Shown here: positions 9,011-18,318 of the stretch, piece after piece
Numbering within the stretch: the stretch's first letter is position 1
How the letters are laid out: every line of letters begins with the position of its first letter
Assembly: GCF_001577525.1 (NCBI RefSeq)
Contig: NZ_CP013015.1
Location: 1,681,667-1,745,666 of the forward strand
DNA from: Candidatus Desulfofervidus auxilii
GTDB lineage: Bacteria > Desulfobacterota > Desulfofervidia > Desulfofervidales > Desulfofervidaceae
DNA: 64,000 bases
Reading direction: 5' to 3'
Translations under genes and position numbers: made by a program
The notes under the pieces: generated by a model
Database searches by the model: none
What the model was told of the DNA's origin: nothing
Seen by the model: the letters and a program-made list of their open reading frames with translations, nothing else

Positions 9011-10450
9011 TTAAATTATTGGTGAAAGATAAAATTTCTCCCGCAAAACAGCCTGAAATCTATTAATTGCCTTTAGTGCTCCTTTTAGAAAGCCGTATTC
9101 CAATGAACTTAACTCTCTCAGGTCTATTATATTATCAGGAATTCCCTCTCTTCCCACACATTTCAGCTGATGCTGTAGCCGGATGCGCATCAAAAAATCA
9201 AAAGCTCCAAGTAAATCTTGGGCATCCTGCTCACTAATTACTCCTTTTTCTTTAAGTTTATTTAAACGCTGCCAAGTATTTTTATCTTCTATGTCTTCCA
9301 TTAAGGCATAAAGCCGGATGCCATTAACAATTGCAGAAATTCCATAAAGCTTGATATTAAGCAAATTTCTTCCTCCACTTGCCCTTTGAGCAGCAAACCA
9401 CTCTAAAAAATTGCTTGGGGCATTGATTAGGGCAGTTTGGGCTAAATTCCTAAATATCCCACGCCAGCTTTTTATAGTCTTGACAAAAATGTGATATAAA
9501 TCCTTTGCTAAGGAAAAATTTCCCCATATTGGTCTCAAATCTGCTATCACTGTTAACCATATAACTGTATTTTCATTCTGATTAATTATCCATTTCTTTA
9601 ATGCTTTTTCCCATGAAGAGATAGAACGGCACCAGTTAGGCTGATTGGCCATTATCCCTCCTGAGCAAATAGGGTAACCACACTGAAGAAGATAATTTAC
9701 TGCTTTATCCCCAAAAGAATTAGCTATCTCAATAGGAATATTGCTAAAGACTATTCCGTTATCTTGGTCTGTAATTAAAGTTTGCTCTCTACGCCCTTCA
9801 CTGCCAAATACTAGCCAACAAAGATGCCCTGATAAATCTTTTATACCTTTTTCTTGAATAAGAGATGAGGTAGTTAATTCTAAAATTTTTCTAATAATAT
9901 GGTCATGAATTTCAGTAATTAATAAACATAAATGATACATACTTAACCCTGATCTAAGCAAAGAAGCTGCTACCTGCGATGTTTGTTTAAATAGAAAACT
10001 TAAACCTTCTAGTGAATTTTGTTCCCCAATTTCCCTAATAAAGGCAATGGGATGAGGAGTGCTCAATAACATCAAGTCATGACTGGAGATCACACCTTTA
10101 ATTCTTCTTGTTTCATTCACAACAGGCAGGTGGTGAATATCATTTTTCATCATAATCCGTAATGCCTCAAAGGCAATTGTCTCAGTAGAAATAGTTACCA
10201 CTGGTTTGGACATAATGCTTTCAACAGGTATCTCAGTGCCTAAATTATGGGCCAGAACTTTATTCCGTAAGTCCTTATCAGTGACAATACCCAAAGGAAT
10301 CTCCTGCTCATCCACCACCACCACAGAACCTATTTTGTTTTTCACCATCATTGAAACTACTTCATGAACCTTTATATCAGCCTTACATATTACAGGTGGA
10401 CGGGAAACAAGTGAAATTACAGATGAGTTCAAAAGATCCAGATTATGCAT
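9011..10450 (-). CDS. CBS-pair / DUF294 nucleotidyltransferase, motif intact
   Basis: 479 residues. Two CBS domains (~15-135) are followed by a GlnD-like nucleotidyltransferase domain with the full motif GSEGRREQTLITDQDN (~residues 218-233), FGDKAVNYLL and a later LRPIWG, then a helical substrate-binding DUF294 C-domain. By analogy with GlnD and GlnE it may transfer a nucleotide to a partner protein; the target is unknown, and symporter, acs and the inactive paralogue are candidates. The start ATG has no good ribosome site, and a stable hairpin lies just upstream, so expression is probably set below that of the symporter. Confidence 0.88.
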   Translation of the reverse strand: MHNLDLLNSSVISLVSRPPVICKADIKVHEVVSMMVKNKIGSVVVVDEQEIPLGIVTDKDLRNKVLAHNLGTEIPVESIMSKPVVTISTETIAFEALRIMMKNDIHHLPVVNETRRIKGVISSHDLMLLSTPHPIAFIREIGEQNSLEGLSFLFKQTSQVAASLLRSGLSMYHLCLLITEIHDHIIRKILELTTSSLIQEKGIKDLSGHLCWLVFGSEGRREQTLITDQDNGIVFSNIPIEIANSFGDKAVNYLLQCGYPICSGGIMANQPNWCRSISSWEKALKKWIINQNENTVIWLTVIADLRPIWGNFSLAKDLYHIFVKTIKSWRGIFRNLAQTALINAPSNFLEWFAAQRASGGRNLLNIKLYGISAIVNGIRLYALMEDIEDKNTWQRLNKLKEKGVISEQDAQDLLGAFDFLMRIRLQHQLKCVGREGIPDNIIDLRELSSLEYGFLKGALKAINRFQAVLREKFYLSPII

Positions 10451-10462
10451 CTAAGAATTTTA

Positions 10463-10492
10463 AAGGGTCTTACCTTTAAAGGCAAGACCCTT
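10463..10492 (-). terminator. Intra-operon hairpin, partial terminator or processing site
   Basis: An inverted repeat, aagggtctt / aagaccctt (9 bp), whose loop region contains a further cctttaaagg palindrome, so almost the whole 30 nt can fold. On the minus strand it follows the 28-residue peptide gene and precedes the CBS-DUF294 gene. Only a short T run follows, so partial termination or mRNA stabilisation is more likely than full termination. Confidence 0.6.
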
Positions 10493-10497
10493 CTAGA

Positions 10498-10584
10498 CTA
10501 ACCAAACGCTCCTGCGCCTAGTAAAAAGATAAATATAATAGTAAAGGCTAAAACCAAAATTAAGGTAATATCTTCCCCTTTCAT
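10498..10584 (-). CDS. 28-residue single-span symporter accessory peptide
   Basis: A very small gene: ATG at 10584, TAG at 10498-10500, and a strong ribosome site (taggaggag) 4-5 nt upstream. The 28-residue product begins MKGEDITLILVLAF, continues as one hydrophobic helix and ends GAGAFG. It begins 10 nt after the stop of the symporter gene. Small one-span peptides encoded directly beside sodium:solute symporters are known as symporter small accessory proteins, and length, topology and place all fit. It probably sits in the inner membrane with the transporter; the exact role is not established. Confidence 0.8.
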   Translation of the reverse strand: MKGEDITLILVLAFTIIFIFLLGAGAFG

Positions 10585-10593
10585 ATTCTCCTC

Positions 10594-12402
10594 CTACTTG
10601 CTTTTAGTAGGCAATACCTTAGCTACACCTACCGGGGCCTTTATCTCTTCTATAACAATATTCTTTTCTACTTCAGCCCGCTGAATCTGTTCATCTGTTA
10701 TATATGACAACCCTGCCTTAAAGCAAAGTGCCCACATCATAACAATCCCTATTAACCACCAAGTGATTTGCCATGACCAAAGAGGGGGAAAGCCAGCAAA
10801 AGAAAAGCCCTTGTTCCCTAAAATAGCCAAAGGTCCGATGGCAAACAGATACCATAAAGGAACACCTATTTTCAAAAACCTTCTCCAATTCCTTTGTGAA
10901 GGAGTGGGGCTATCAATACTATCTAACCACTGACGCATCTCTTGTTGTCGATTTTTAATCTCTGGCGAATCTTTTACTCCCAAACCCCTACAGAGATAAG
11001 CTACTAATAAGGCTGCAAAAATCCCCCATCCAGCACAGTGAATTGTAAGAGGATATTTAATTATCTTATAAGTGATAAACACAGCAACCATTCCTGCTAA
11101 TACTCCAAGCGCTGCCCCTATTCCAGGGAATCTAAATCCCCAAATAGTTCCTAAAAGAGGTAAATACATGATGAATCCAAAGGCAGTAGCTAGCCCTCCT
11201 AACATAACCAAGGCAGCCTTTGAAGTTAAACCTACAATTAGGGCTACCGCAGTAATTAACACCGCTAATAATCTGGAAGTCCAAATCTGCTCAGCATGAC
11301 CAGCATTAGGCCTCATAAAACGAAAATAAACATCACGACATATAATCGTAGCACCGGTTCCTACATAAGGAGCAGCTGTGGAATGCATGGCAGCGATGGC
11401 ACCTATAAACACCAGTCCTAGCCAGAATCCTGGTATATAGTTTTTCATAAGCAAGGGTACCAAGTCAGAATCCTTAGTAATACCTAATACATCGGTAAGA
11501 AGCACACCCCCCAATCCCTGAAAAGCAGTAAAAAAGAACAGGGCAAATCCAACTACAAATGTAGATGCAAATGCCTGTTGCCAGGGAAAAGGACGAGGGT
11601 TTTTATTGCCAAATTGCCACATGGTAAAAGCTGGTGATGCCTGAATGCCCATCAGGGCAAACATATAGGTAAGGATCATAACCCCAGTCCATATAGTTTT
11701 ACCTGAAGTAAACTCTATCATGGATGGAATTTCCAAATACTTAGATGGTAATTTAGCTATTTTAGCGCTAAAATCTGACCAGCCACCAAATTGTTTTAGG
11801 GTAAATAACCCAATAATAATAATACCTGCTACTAGCAATATACATTGAAGCATTCCCACCCAGGTACTAGCACGTAAACCACCTGCTGCCACATAAAATA
11901 ACACTACTCCAGCCAGAAATACAGCCCCCCATTCGAAAGGAAATCCTGTTACCCAGTGAAAGAGGGCACCAGCAGCCATAAATTGAACAGCAGAATAGAA
12001 ACAGGAATAAAGGAAAGCGGTGATAACTACCAACCATCTCATAGCTTCATTTCCAAAATAATAAGCATACATATCCCCAGGGGTGATAAATCCATATCTT
12101 TTTCCCAAAAGCCAAACTCGTTTAGCGAAAAAAGTGCCAGTTATAGGAATGGTTAAAACATAAAAAGATGCAAAAGCATAAGGAAGTCCATCCCTCCAGA
12201 TCAGCCCAGGATGACCAATGAATGTCCATCCACTAAAAGAAGCAGCAGTGGCCGCTAAAAGAAAGGCTATCATAGGAATCTGTCTACCAGCAATAGTATA
12301 TTGGGCCGTGGTTTTGGCCTTGATAGCCCCTTCTATGCCCCAATAAATACAATAAACAATGTAACCAATAAGTAGTATCCAAACCCACGTCACTCCGCTC
12401 AT
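10594..12402 (-). CDS. Sodium:solute symporter, acetate permease (ActP)-like
   Basis: A 602-residue inner-membrane protein of the SSS family with about 13 hydrophobic segments. The N-terminal stretch YTIAGRQIP and AAATAASFSGWTFIG, and YGFITPGDMYAYYFG, are typical of the ActP/PutP-like core. A longer loop near residues 470-500 and two late membrane segments extend it. Placed directly after acs copy 2 (18 nt gap), it most probably imports acetate or another short carboxylate with Na+ for activation by that enzyme. An aaggagg ribosome site precedes the ATG. Substrate is inferred from context, not from a substrate motif. Confidence 0.9.
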   Translation of the reverse strand: MSGVTWVWILLIGYIVYCIYWGIEGAIKAKTTAQYTIAGRQIPMIAFLLAATAASFSGWTFIGHPGLIWRDGLPYAFASFYVLTIPITGTFFAKRVWLLGKRYGFITPGDMYAYYFGNEAMRWLVVITAFLYSCFYSAVQFMAAGALFHWVTGFPFEWGAVFLAGVVLFYVAAGGLRASTWVGMLQCILLVAGIIIIGLFTLKQFGGWSDFSAKIAKLPSKYLEIPSMIEFTSGKTIWTGVMILTYMFALMGIQASPAFTMWQFGNKNPRPFPWQQAFASTFVVGFALFFFTAFQGLGGVLLTDVLGITKDSDLVPLLMKNYIPGFWLGLVFIGAIAAMHSTAAPYVGTGATIICRDVYFRFMRPNAGHAEQIWTSRLLAVLITAVALIVGLTSKAALVMLGGLATAFGFIMYLPLLGTIWGFRFPGIGAALGVLAGMVAVFITYKIIKYPLTIHCAGWGIFAALLVAYLCRGLGVKDSPEIKNRQQEMRQWLDSIDSPTPSQRNWRRFLKIGVPLWYLFAIGPLAILGNKGFSFAGFPPLWSWQITWWLIGIVMMWALCFKAGLSYITDEQIQRAEVEKNIVIEEIKAPVGVAKVLPTKSK

Positions 12403-12420
12403 TTTCTCCTCCTTTTCTAT

Positions 12421-14346
12421 TTAGTCTGCTAATGTTGTTAAATCCCCTGGGTCTAAACCTAACTCCTTTGATTTCAATACCCTACGCATAATCTTACCAC
12501 TGCTGGTCTTAGGTATATTTTTCACAAATTCAATAGATTTAATAATAGCTATTGGACCAAGTTCCTTTTGCACATATTGTCTTAATTCTCTATCTAATTC
12601 ATCGGTGGGCTTATATCCCTTTTTCAAAACTACAAACACTTTAGCCACTTCCCCTTTAATAGAATCAGGAATACTTATACAAGCTGCTTCAGCTACCGCT
12701 GGATGAGAAAAAAAGGCATTTTCTACATCGGCTGTGCCTATACAATGCCCGGCTATCTTCATAATATCGTCAGCACGGCCTTGAATCCAGAAATAACCAT
12801 CTTCATCTTTTCTGGCCACATCACCTGTAGTGTAAACATTACCAGGAATAATCTCCCAGTATTTTTTATACCCATCTGGGTCACCCCATAAGGTGCGGAA
12901 CATAGCTGGCCAGGGTCGTTTAATGACTAAAAATCCCCCTTTACCTTGTGGTATAGGATTCCCTTCTCTATCCACAATTTCTACATGAATAGCTGGAAAT
13001 GGTTTGGCGACAGAACCTGGCTTTAAAAGAGATATGGGGAAAGGAGTAATCATAAACATCCCTGTTTCTGTTTGCCACCAAGTATCCATAATAGGACATC
13101 TTTCCCGTCCTACATTTTCATAATACCATAGCCAGGCTTCTGGATTGATGGGCTCTCCTACTGTACCTAACAAACGGAGTGTCTTTAGATGATGACGACG
13201 AGGCAACTCAGCCCCAAATCGCATGAGCATTCTAATAGTAGTAGGAGCAGTATAAAGGATATTAACACCAAATTTATCCACAATTTGCCATAATCTGTCT
13301 GCTTTAGGACAAAGGGGATGCCCTTCATACATTAATGTGGTGGCACCACATAAAAGGGGACCATAAAGTAGACAACTATGACCCGTTACCCAACCTATAT
13401 CTGCGGCACACCAATAAATATCCGTCTCCTTCAAGTCAAAAACCCACTTCAAGGTGCGATAGACACCTACCATATAGCCACCATGAACATGCAATACCCC
13501 TTTAGGTTCTCCAGTGGTGCCTGAGGTATAAAGAATATAAAGGGGATGTTCGGCGTCCAATATTTCTGTTTCACATTCTTCTGATGCCCCTTCCATTAAA
13601 TCATCCCACCAAAGGTATCGGCCATCACTCATATCTATTGGTTCCCCTGTTCTTTTTACTACAATCACGTGTTCTACACTAGGACACTCAATAATAGCTT
13701 CATCTACCGCCTTTTTAAGATTAATGATCTTGCCATTCCAATAGGCTCCATCACTGGTAACTATTACCCTTGCTTTGGCATCATTAACCCTCTTTTTTAA
13801 TGCTATAGCACTAAAACCAGAATGAATTACCGTATGAATTACCCCTATCTTAGCACATCCTAGCATAGCAATAGCTGTTTGTAATAAATTGGGCATATAA
13901 ATAGCCACTCTATCACCTTTCTTTAAACCTAGAGACTTAAGCACACTGGCAAATTGGTTTACACGCCGATAAAGCTCATAATAAGTCAATTTTTTCTTCT
14001 CTCCCAGTGGCTCACCTTGCCAGATGATAGCCACCTTATTTTTCCTAAAAGACTTGATATGCCTATCTAGGGCATTATATACAATGTTGCACTTTGCCCC
14101 TACAAACCATCTGTAAAATGGAGCATGGCTCTCATCTAAAACCCGATCCCATTTTTTAAACCATTCTAGTTTTTCTGCTGCTTCTTCCCAAAATCCTTCT
14201 AAATCTCTTTGCCCTTTTTCTAAAGCCTTCTTATAATCTTTAGGACTTATATTTGCCTCTACTACTATTTCTGGTAAGGGACGGAAGACACGTTCTTCTG
14301 ATAAAAGGGTCTCTGTAGGTTCTTTGAACCTAAAACTCTCTTCCAT
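12421..14346 (-). CDS. acs: Acetyl-CoA synthetase, AMP-forming (copy 2)
   Basis: 641 residues, first gene of the minus-strand acetate operon. Key motifs: YTSGTTGEPKG (P-loop), CAADIGWVTGHS, EPINPEAWLWYY, the standard TWWQTETG acetate-pocket motif, YTTGDVARKDEDGY and PKTSSGKIMRR with the regulatory Lys. It is the more canonical of the two acs genes in the window. Coupling with the symporter, small peptide and DUF294 proteins suggests a dedicated acetate uptake-and-activation unit, perhaps with different affinity from copy 1. A gggag ribosome site lies upstream of the ATG. Confidence 0.95.
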   Translation of the reverse strand: MEESFRFKEPTETLLSEERVFRPLPEIVVEANISPKDYKKALEKGQRDLEGFWEEAAEKLEWFKKWDRVLDESHAPFYRWFVGAKCNIVYNALDRHIKSFRKNKVAIIWQGEPLGEKKKLTYYELYRRVNQFASVLKSLGLKKGDRVAIYMPNLLQTAIAMLGCAKIGVIHTVIHSGFSAIALKKRVNDAKARVIVTSDGAYWNGKIINLKKAVDEAIIECPSVEHVIVVKRTGEPIDMSDGRYLWWDDLMEGASEECETEILDAEHPLYILYTSGTTGEPKGVLHVHGGYMVGVYRTLKWVFDLKETDIYWCAADIGWVTGHSCLLYGPLLCGATTLMYEGHPLCPKADRLWQIVDKFGVNILYTAPTTIRMLMRFGAELPRRHHLKTLRLLGTVGEPINPEAWLWYYENVGRERCPIMDTWWQTETGMFMITPFPISLLKPGSVAKPFPAIHVEIVDREGNPIPQGKGGFLVIKRPWPAMFRTLWGDPDGYKKYWEIIPGNVYTTGDVARKDEDGYFWIQGRADDIMKIAGHCIGTADVENAFFSHPAVAEAACISIPDSIKGEVAKVFVVLKKGYKPTDELDRELRQYVQKELGPIAIIKSIEFVKNIPKTSSGKIMRRVLKSKELGLDPGDLTTLAD

Positions 14347-14609
14347 AATCAGTCTCCCTTTAAAAAATCTATGGTTAGATCTAATTTAAACCAGCTAAAA
14401 CAAGAATGTCTAGAGACCGCCAGATAAAAGGACTGTTTTAAAGACAGACGGTTAAAGAATACGGTAAAAGGCAAAAATCAAAATAACTCTTCCAAAATTC
14501 AAACACAGTCAAATATATAAGTATATAAGGCAAGCGGTAGTGTGGAGTGCTCGCTCGTGGTTGGAATTTTTTCCAAAAAACAATCGCGGATTTTAGGTTG
14601 CCAAAATTA
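14347..14609. other. Divergent intergenic region with inverted repeat
   Basis: A gene-free region between the acetate operon (minus) and the CsgG-like lipoprotein (plus). It holds a 16-nt perfect dyad, ttggaa-tttt-ttccaa, at 14561-14576, and an AT-rich tract (about 14510-14530) that could hold the acetate-operon promoter, though I see no clear -35/-10 on the minus strand. I see nothing else. Confidence 0.5.
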
Positions 14610-14638
14610 TTGAAATTGTGTTTATATTCTGATATAAA
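14610..14638 (+). promoter_or_regulatory. Sigma-70 promoter for the CsgG-like lipoprotein gene
   Basis: TTGAAA at 14610-14615, 17-nt spacer, TATAAA at 14633-14638. This is 5/6 in both boxes with ideal spacing, giving a transcript start about 20 nt before the ATG at 14665. Confidence 0.7.
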
Positions 14639-14664
14639 TTAGAAAAATCTGTTTGGAGGAGGAC

Positions 14665-15405
14665 ATGAAAAAGCAGTTTTTGTTCTTTTTATTGGTTTTT
14701 GTAGGTATGGGAATGGTTTTGGCATGTGGTCCTGAAATAAGCACTAATGTGCAAACAGCAGGGCCTACTGTACAGCAGGCAGTTACCTATGAAGGGCCAA
14801 AGGCCCGAATTGCTGTAGCCAGGTTTAAATGTAAAGCGGCCAAATGCAGCGGGGAAATAGGAGATGGTTTGACTGATATGTTAGCTACTGCTCTTTTCCA
14901 GACAGGAAGGTTTGTGGTTTTGGAAAGGGGAGAAGGGTTAGAGGATATTAAAGAAGAACTCAATTTAGGCCAATCAGGGTATGTAAAACAAGAGAAGGCA
15001 CCTCAAATTGGTCTCATGGAAGGAGCAGATATCCTAGTCATGGGTGCCATCACTGCTTTTGAGCCAAAGGCTTCTGGTATAGGAGGTGGTGGTGTGGTTG
15101 TGCCCTTTAAAGTGCCATTTATTGGTGGGGCAACTATAGGCAAAAAGGAAGCATATATTGCTGCTGATATAAGACTGGTAGATGTGAGAACAGGAAGGAT
15201 AATAAATGCTACTAAGGTGGAAGGTAAGGCTTCTAGTTGGAAAGCAGGAGGAGGGGCTGGGTTCCTAATTGGTTCTGTGGCCTTAGCTGGTGGTTTAGGA
15301 GGTTATAAAAATACTCCTATGGAAAAAGCAGTTAGAGTGATGTTAGATAGTGCGGTTCAGGCTATTGCCCAAATGGTGCCTGAAAGTTACTATAGACAAA
15401 AATAA
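14665..15405 (+). CDS. CsgG/HfaB-family lipoprotein
   Basis: 246 residues. The signal peptide ends in a lipobox (MVLAC), so Cys20 should be acylated and the protein anchored in the outer membrane. The body (IAVARFKCKAAKCSGEIGDG, LATALFQTGRFVVLERG, AYIAADIRLVDVRTGRII) is a CsgG-type domain; in E. coli CsgG forms the curli secretion pore. No curli subunit genes lie nearby, so this may serve another surface role. I chose ATG 14665 because ggaggagg lies just before it; a TTG 12 nt upstream would start inside the ribosome site. It is monocistronic with its own promoter. Confidence 0.85.
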   Translation: MKKQFLFFLLVFVGMGMVLACGPEISTNVQTAGPTVQQAVTYEGPKARIAVARFKCKAAKCSGEIGDGLTDMLATALFQTGRFVVLERGEGLEDIKEELNLGQSGYVKQEKAPQIGLMEGADILVMGAITAFEPKASGIGGGGVVVPFKVPFIGGATIGKKEAYIAADIRLVDVRTGRIINATKVEGKASSWKAGGGAGFLIGSVALAGGLGGYKNTPMEKAVRVMLDSAVQAIAQMVPESYYRQK

Positions 15406-15493
15406 TAAAATTAGTCCTAATTGTCTTCAGCAACTCCAGGATGCAAACAAAGGGGTTGTAAATCTCAAGATAGTTTCACAGTCCTGGGATTGC

Positions 15494-15521
15494 TTGACAA
15501 GAAAACAAAGAGTGTTAAATT
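15494..15521 (+). promoter_or_regulatory. Possible promoter of the aminotransferase-serA operon
   Basis: TTGACA (15494-15499) followed after 16 nt by TAAATT (15516-15521). The -35 is perfect and the -10 is 4/6. It lies 40 nt before the aminotransferase ATG. Confidence 0.4.
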
Positions 15522-15560
15522 TTGCTTTTATGTTATTTTTCATTATTTTGAGGCAAGGAT

Positions 15561-16703
15561 ATGTTTAAATATTATCTTTTTACCCCTGGTCCTACACCTG
15601 TGCCTCCCAAGACTTCTTTAGCTATGGCTGCCCCTATTATTCACCATCGCTCTCCCCAATTTGCTACAGTTTTGGCAGAAGTAAAGGAAAATTTAAAATA
15701 TGTCTTTCAAACTCAAAACGATGTCTTAATTTTGGCCTCTAGTGGAACAGGAGGAATGGAAGGTGTGGTTACTAATACCCTTTCTCCAGGGGATAAGGCA
15801 TTAGTGGTAAGGGCAGGAAAGTTTGGTGAGCGCTGGGCAGAAATCTGTAAAGCTTATGGAGTAGAAGTTCTTAATATTGATGTTGAATGGGGAAGATGTG
15901 TAAAGGCAGAGCAAATTGCTCATGGATTAGACAAAAATCCAGAAATAAAAGCTGTTTTTGTTCAGGCCCATGAGACTTCTACAGGGGTTAAATTTCCTTT
16001 GAAAGAAATTGCTGAGGTGGTCAAGAAAAGAGAAACCACTATTTTAGTGGTAGATGCCATATCAGCTCTTGGGGCTATGGAGATAAAAACCGATGAATGG
16101 GGTTTGGATGTGGTAGTAGGTGGTTCCCAAAAGGCCTTAATGTTACCTCCTGGCTTGGCCTTTGTTTGCTTGAATGAGAAGGCTTGGAGATTTGTGGAGG
16201 AATCCCGTTTACCCAAATATTATTTTGATTTTTCTAAAGAGAAAAAAAGCTTAGAGAAAAATCAAACCGCTTATACCCCTGCGGTTTCTTTAATTATAGG
16301 CTTGAGAGAAAATTTGAGGCAGATTAAACAAATAGGTTTGGAAAATATTGTTAAATATCACCAACGTCTTTCTGATGGGGTAAAAATGGCTGTTAAGGCC
16401 ATGGGACTTTCTATTTTTACTAAGGAAAATCCCTCTGAGGTCCTAACCGCAGTGGAAGCCCCAAAAGGAATTGATGCTCAAATGATTGTAAAAAAATTAC
16501 GAGAGGAATACGGAATTACCATTGCCGGAGGACAAAGTCAATTAAAAGGAAGAATTTTTCGCATTTCTCATATGGGATATACAGATGAGCATGAAATGGT
16601 GATGACTATTGCTGCTTTGGAACGGGTGTTGATTGAGTTAGGTTATGAGCTTATTCCAGGCACAGGCGTAAAGGCAATACAACAAATATTACTTCAAAAA
16701 TAA
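15561..16703 (+). CDS. Class V aminotransferase, probable phosphoserine aminotransferase
   Basis: A 380-residue PLP enzyme of the alanine-glyoxylate / serine-pyruvate aminotransferase branch. Visible: FTPGPTPVPP at the start, the ASSGTGGMEGV cofactor-phosphate region, VDAISALGAMEI with the pyridine-nitrogen Asp, and GGSQKALMLPPG with the Schiff-base Lys (~residue 193). By sequence alone it would be called alanine-glyoxylate aminotransferase. It lies 11 nt before serA, so conversion of 3-phosphohydroxypyruvate to phosphoserine is the better functional guess; related class V enzymes do this in some autotrophic bacteria such as Hydrogenobacter. Substrate is inferred. Confidence 0.85.
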   Translation: MFKYYLFTPGPTPVPPKTSLAMAAPIIHHRSPQFATVLAEVKENLKYVFQTQNDVLILASSGTGGMEGVVTNTLSPGDKALVVRAGKFGERWAEICKAYGVEVLNIDVEWGRCVKAEQIAHGLDKNPEIKAVFVQAHETSTGVKFPLKEIAEVVKKRETTILVVDAISALGAMEIKTDEWGLDVVVGGSQKALMLPPGLAFVCLNEKAWRFVEESRLPKYYFDFSKEKKSLEKNQTAYTPAVSLIIGLRENLRQIKQIGLENIVKYHQRLSDGVKMAVKAMGLSIFTKENPSEVLTAVEAPKGIDAQMIVKKLREEYGITIAGGQSQLKGRIFRISHMGYTDEHEMVMTIAALERVLIELGYELIPGTGVKAIQQILLQK

Positions 16704-16714
16704 GGGAAGAAGTG

Positions 16715-18307
16715 ATGGCTACCTATAAAATACTTATAACTGACAACATTGCTCCTCAGGGGATTGAATTATTAGAAAAAGTGCCTCAATTTGATGTGGA
16801 GGTAGCTGTTTCCCTCTCTCCTGAAGAACTTAAGAAAAAAGTAAAAGATGCACATGCTTTAATCATTAGAAGTGCTACTAAAGTAACCTCTGATGTAATT
16901 GAAGGAGCAAAAAAACTAAAAGTAATAGGACGAGCCGGTATAGGTTTGGATAATGTGGACGTGAGGGCTGCCACTAAAAAGGGTATTGTGGTCATGAACG
17001 CCCCAGAAGGAAATATGGTTACTACCGCCGAGCATACTATAGCCATGCTTATGGCCTTGGCTCGAAATATTCCTCAGGCCACAGCTTCCTTAAAATCGAA
17101 AAAATGGGAGAAAAAGAAATTCCAAGGCCGGGAACTTTACCGCAAAATACTAGGTATAATTGGTTTGGGCAGAATAGGTAGTATTGTTGCAGATAGGGCA
17201 AATGGATTGAAAATGAAGGTTATTGCCTATGACCCTTTTGTTCGTCCTGAGATGGCTGAAAAAATAGGTGTAGAATTAGTTTCCCTAGAGGAGTTGTATC
17301 AAAGGGCTGATTTTATCACCATTCATACCCCGTTGACTCCAGAAACAAAGTATTTAATAAACAAAAAGGCCTTTGCTCAAATGAAGGATGGGGTGATGAT
17401 TGTAAATTGTGCCCGGGGTGGGATTGTTAAAGAAAAAGACCTATATGAAGCTATTCAAAAAGGAAAGGTAGCTGGGGCAGCCTTAGATGTATTTGAAAAG
17501 GAACCACCTCAAGATAATCCTCTTTTAGATTTAGATAGAGTGATTTGCACTCCTCATCTGGGGGCCTCTACTCAAGAGGCACAAACTAATGTAGCCGTAG
17601 CCATTGCTGAACAAGTTACTGATTATCTTATTAATGGGGTAGTGCGGAATGCAGTTAATGTTCCTATAATTTCCGAAGAACTCCTTTCTGTTTTAGGCCC
17701 TTATCTTACTTTGGCCGAAAAAATAGGGGCCTTTCATGCCCAAGTAGTAAAGGCTCCTATAAAAGAAGTAGAAATAGAATATATTGGAGATGTAGCCAAG
17801 ACAGATACTAGACCTATTAAAATCGCAGGCCTTAAGGGTCTACTTACACCTATTTTGGGTGAGCAGGTAAATTTTGTCAATGCCGATTTTTTAGCTACTG
17901 AAAGAGGTATTCAGGTCAAAGAGTCCAAAAGAGAGATTCCTAGTGATTTTACTAATGTTATTATTGTAAATGTTCACACTGAATCTGGGGAAAAGAAATC
18001 TATTACCGGCACCATTTTTGGGAAAAAACAACCTCGGATAGTGCGTTTAGACGGTTTTGCCTTAGAAGCTGTCCCTGAAGGACACATGCTTCTAATTCAA
18101 AATGTAGACAGACCAGGTGTAATTGGCAATATAGGCACTATTCTAGGTAGACATCAAATCAATATTGGTCGGATGCACGTTGGTCAAGATGAGATTACAG
18201 GCCAGACTTTAATCTTACTCTCTACCAATATTCCTGTTCCTAAACCAGTGCTTGAGGAGATAAAGGAATTACCTCATGTTATATCTGCTATATCATTAGA
18301 ACTTTGA
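16715..18307 (+). CDS. serA: D-3-phosphoglycerate dehydrogenase
   Basis: 530 residues, the long form of the serine-pathway entry enzyme. The catalytic and NAD-binding domains occupy ~1-310, with [10 protein letters not shown] (Rossmann loop), [20 protein letters not shown], and Asp/Glu-His catalytic residues ([15 protein letters not shown]). An ASB domain (~315-445) and a C-terminal ACT domain (~455-530, [20 protein letters not shown]) follow and probably mediate serine feedback. GTG 16712 directly precedes ATG 16715 in frame; either could initiate after the aagggaagaag ribosome site. It is cotranscribed with the aminotransferase upstream and the DUF1844 gene downstream. Confidence 0.95.
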   Translation: MATYKILITDNIAPQGIELLEKVPQFDVEVAVSLSPEELKKKVKDAHALIIRSATKVTSDVIEGAKKLKVIGRAGIGLDNVDVRAATKKGIVVMNAPEGNMVTTAEHTIAMLMALARNIPQATASLKSKKWEKKKFQGRELYRKILGIIGLGRIGSIVADRANGLKMKVIAYDPFVRPEMAEKIGVELVSLEELYQRADFITIHTPLTPETKYLINKKAFAQMKDGVMIVNCARGGIVKEKDLYEAIQKGKVAGAALDVFEKEPPQDNPLLDLDRVICTPHLGASTQEAQTNVAVAIAEQVTDYLINGVVRNAVNVPIISEELLSVLGPYLTLAEKIGAFHAQVVKAPIKEVEIEYIGDVAKTDTRPIKIAGLKGLLTPILGEQVNFVNADFLATERGIQVKESKREIPSDFTNVIIVNVHTESGEKKSITGTIFGKKQPRIVRLDGFALEAVPEGHMLLIQNVDRPGVIGNIGTILGRHQINIGRMHVGQDEITGQTLILLSTNIPVPKPVLEEIKELPHVISAISLEL

Positions 18308-18318
18308 GGAAAGATAAG

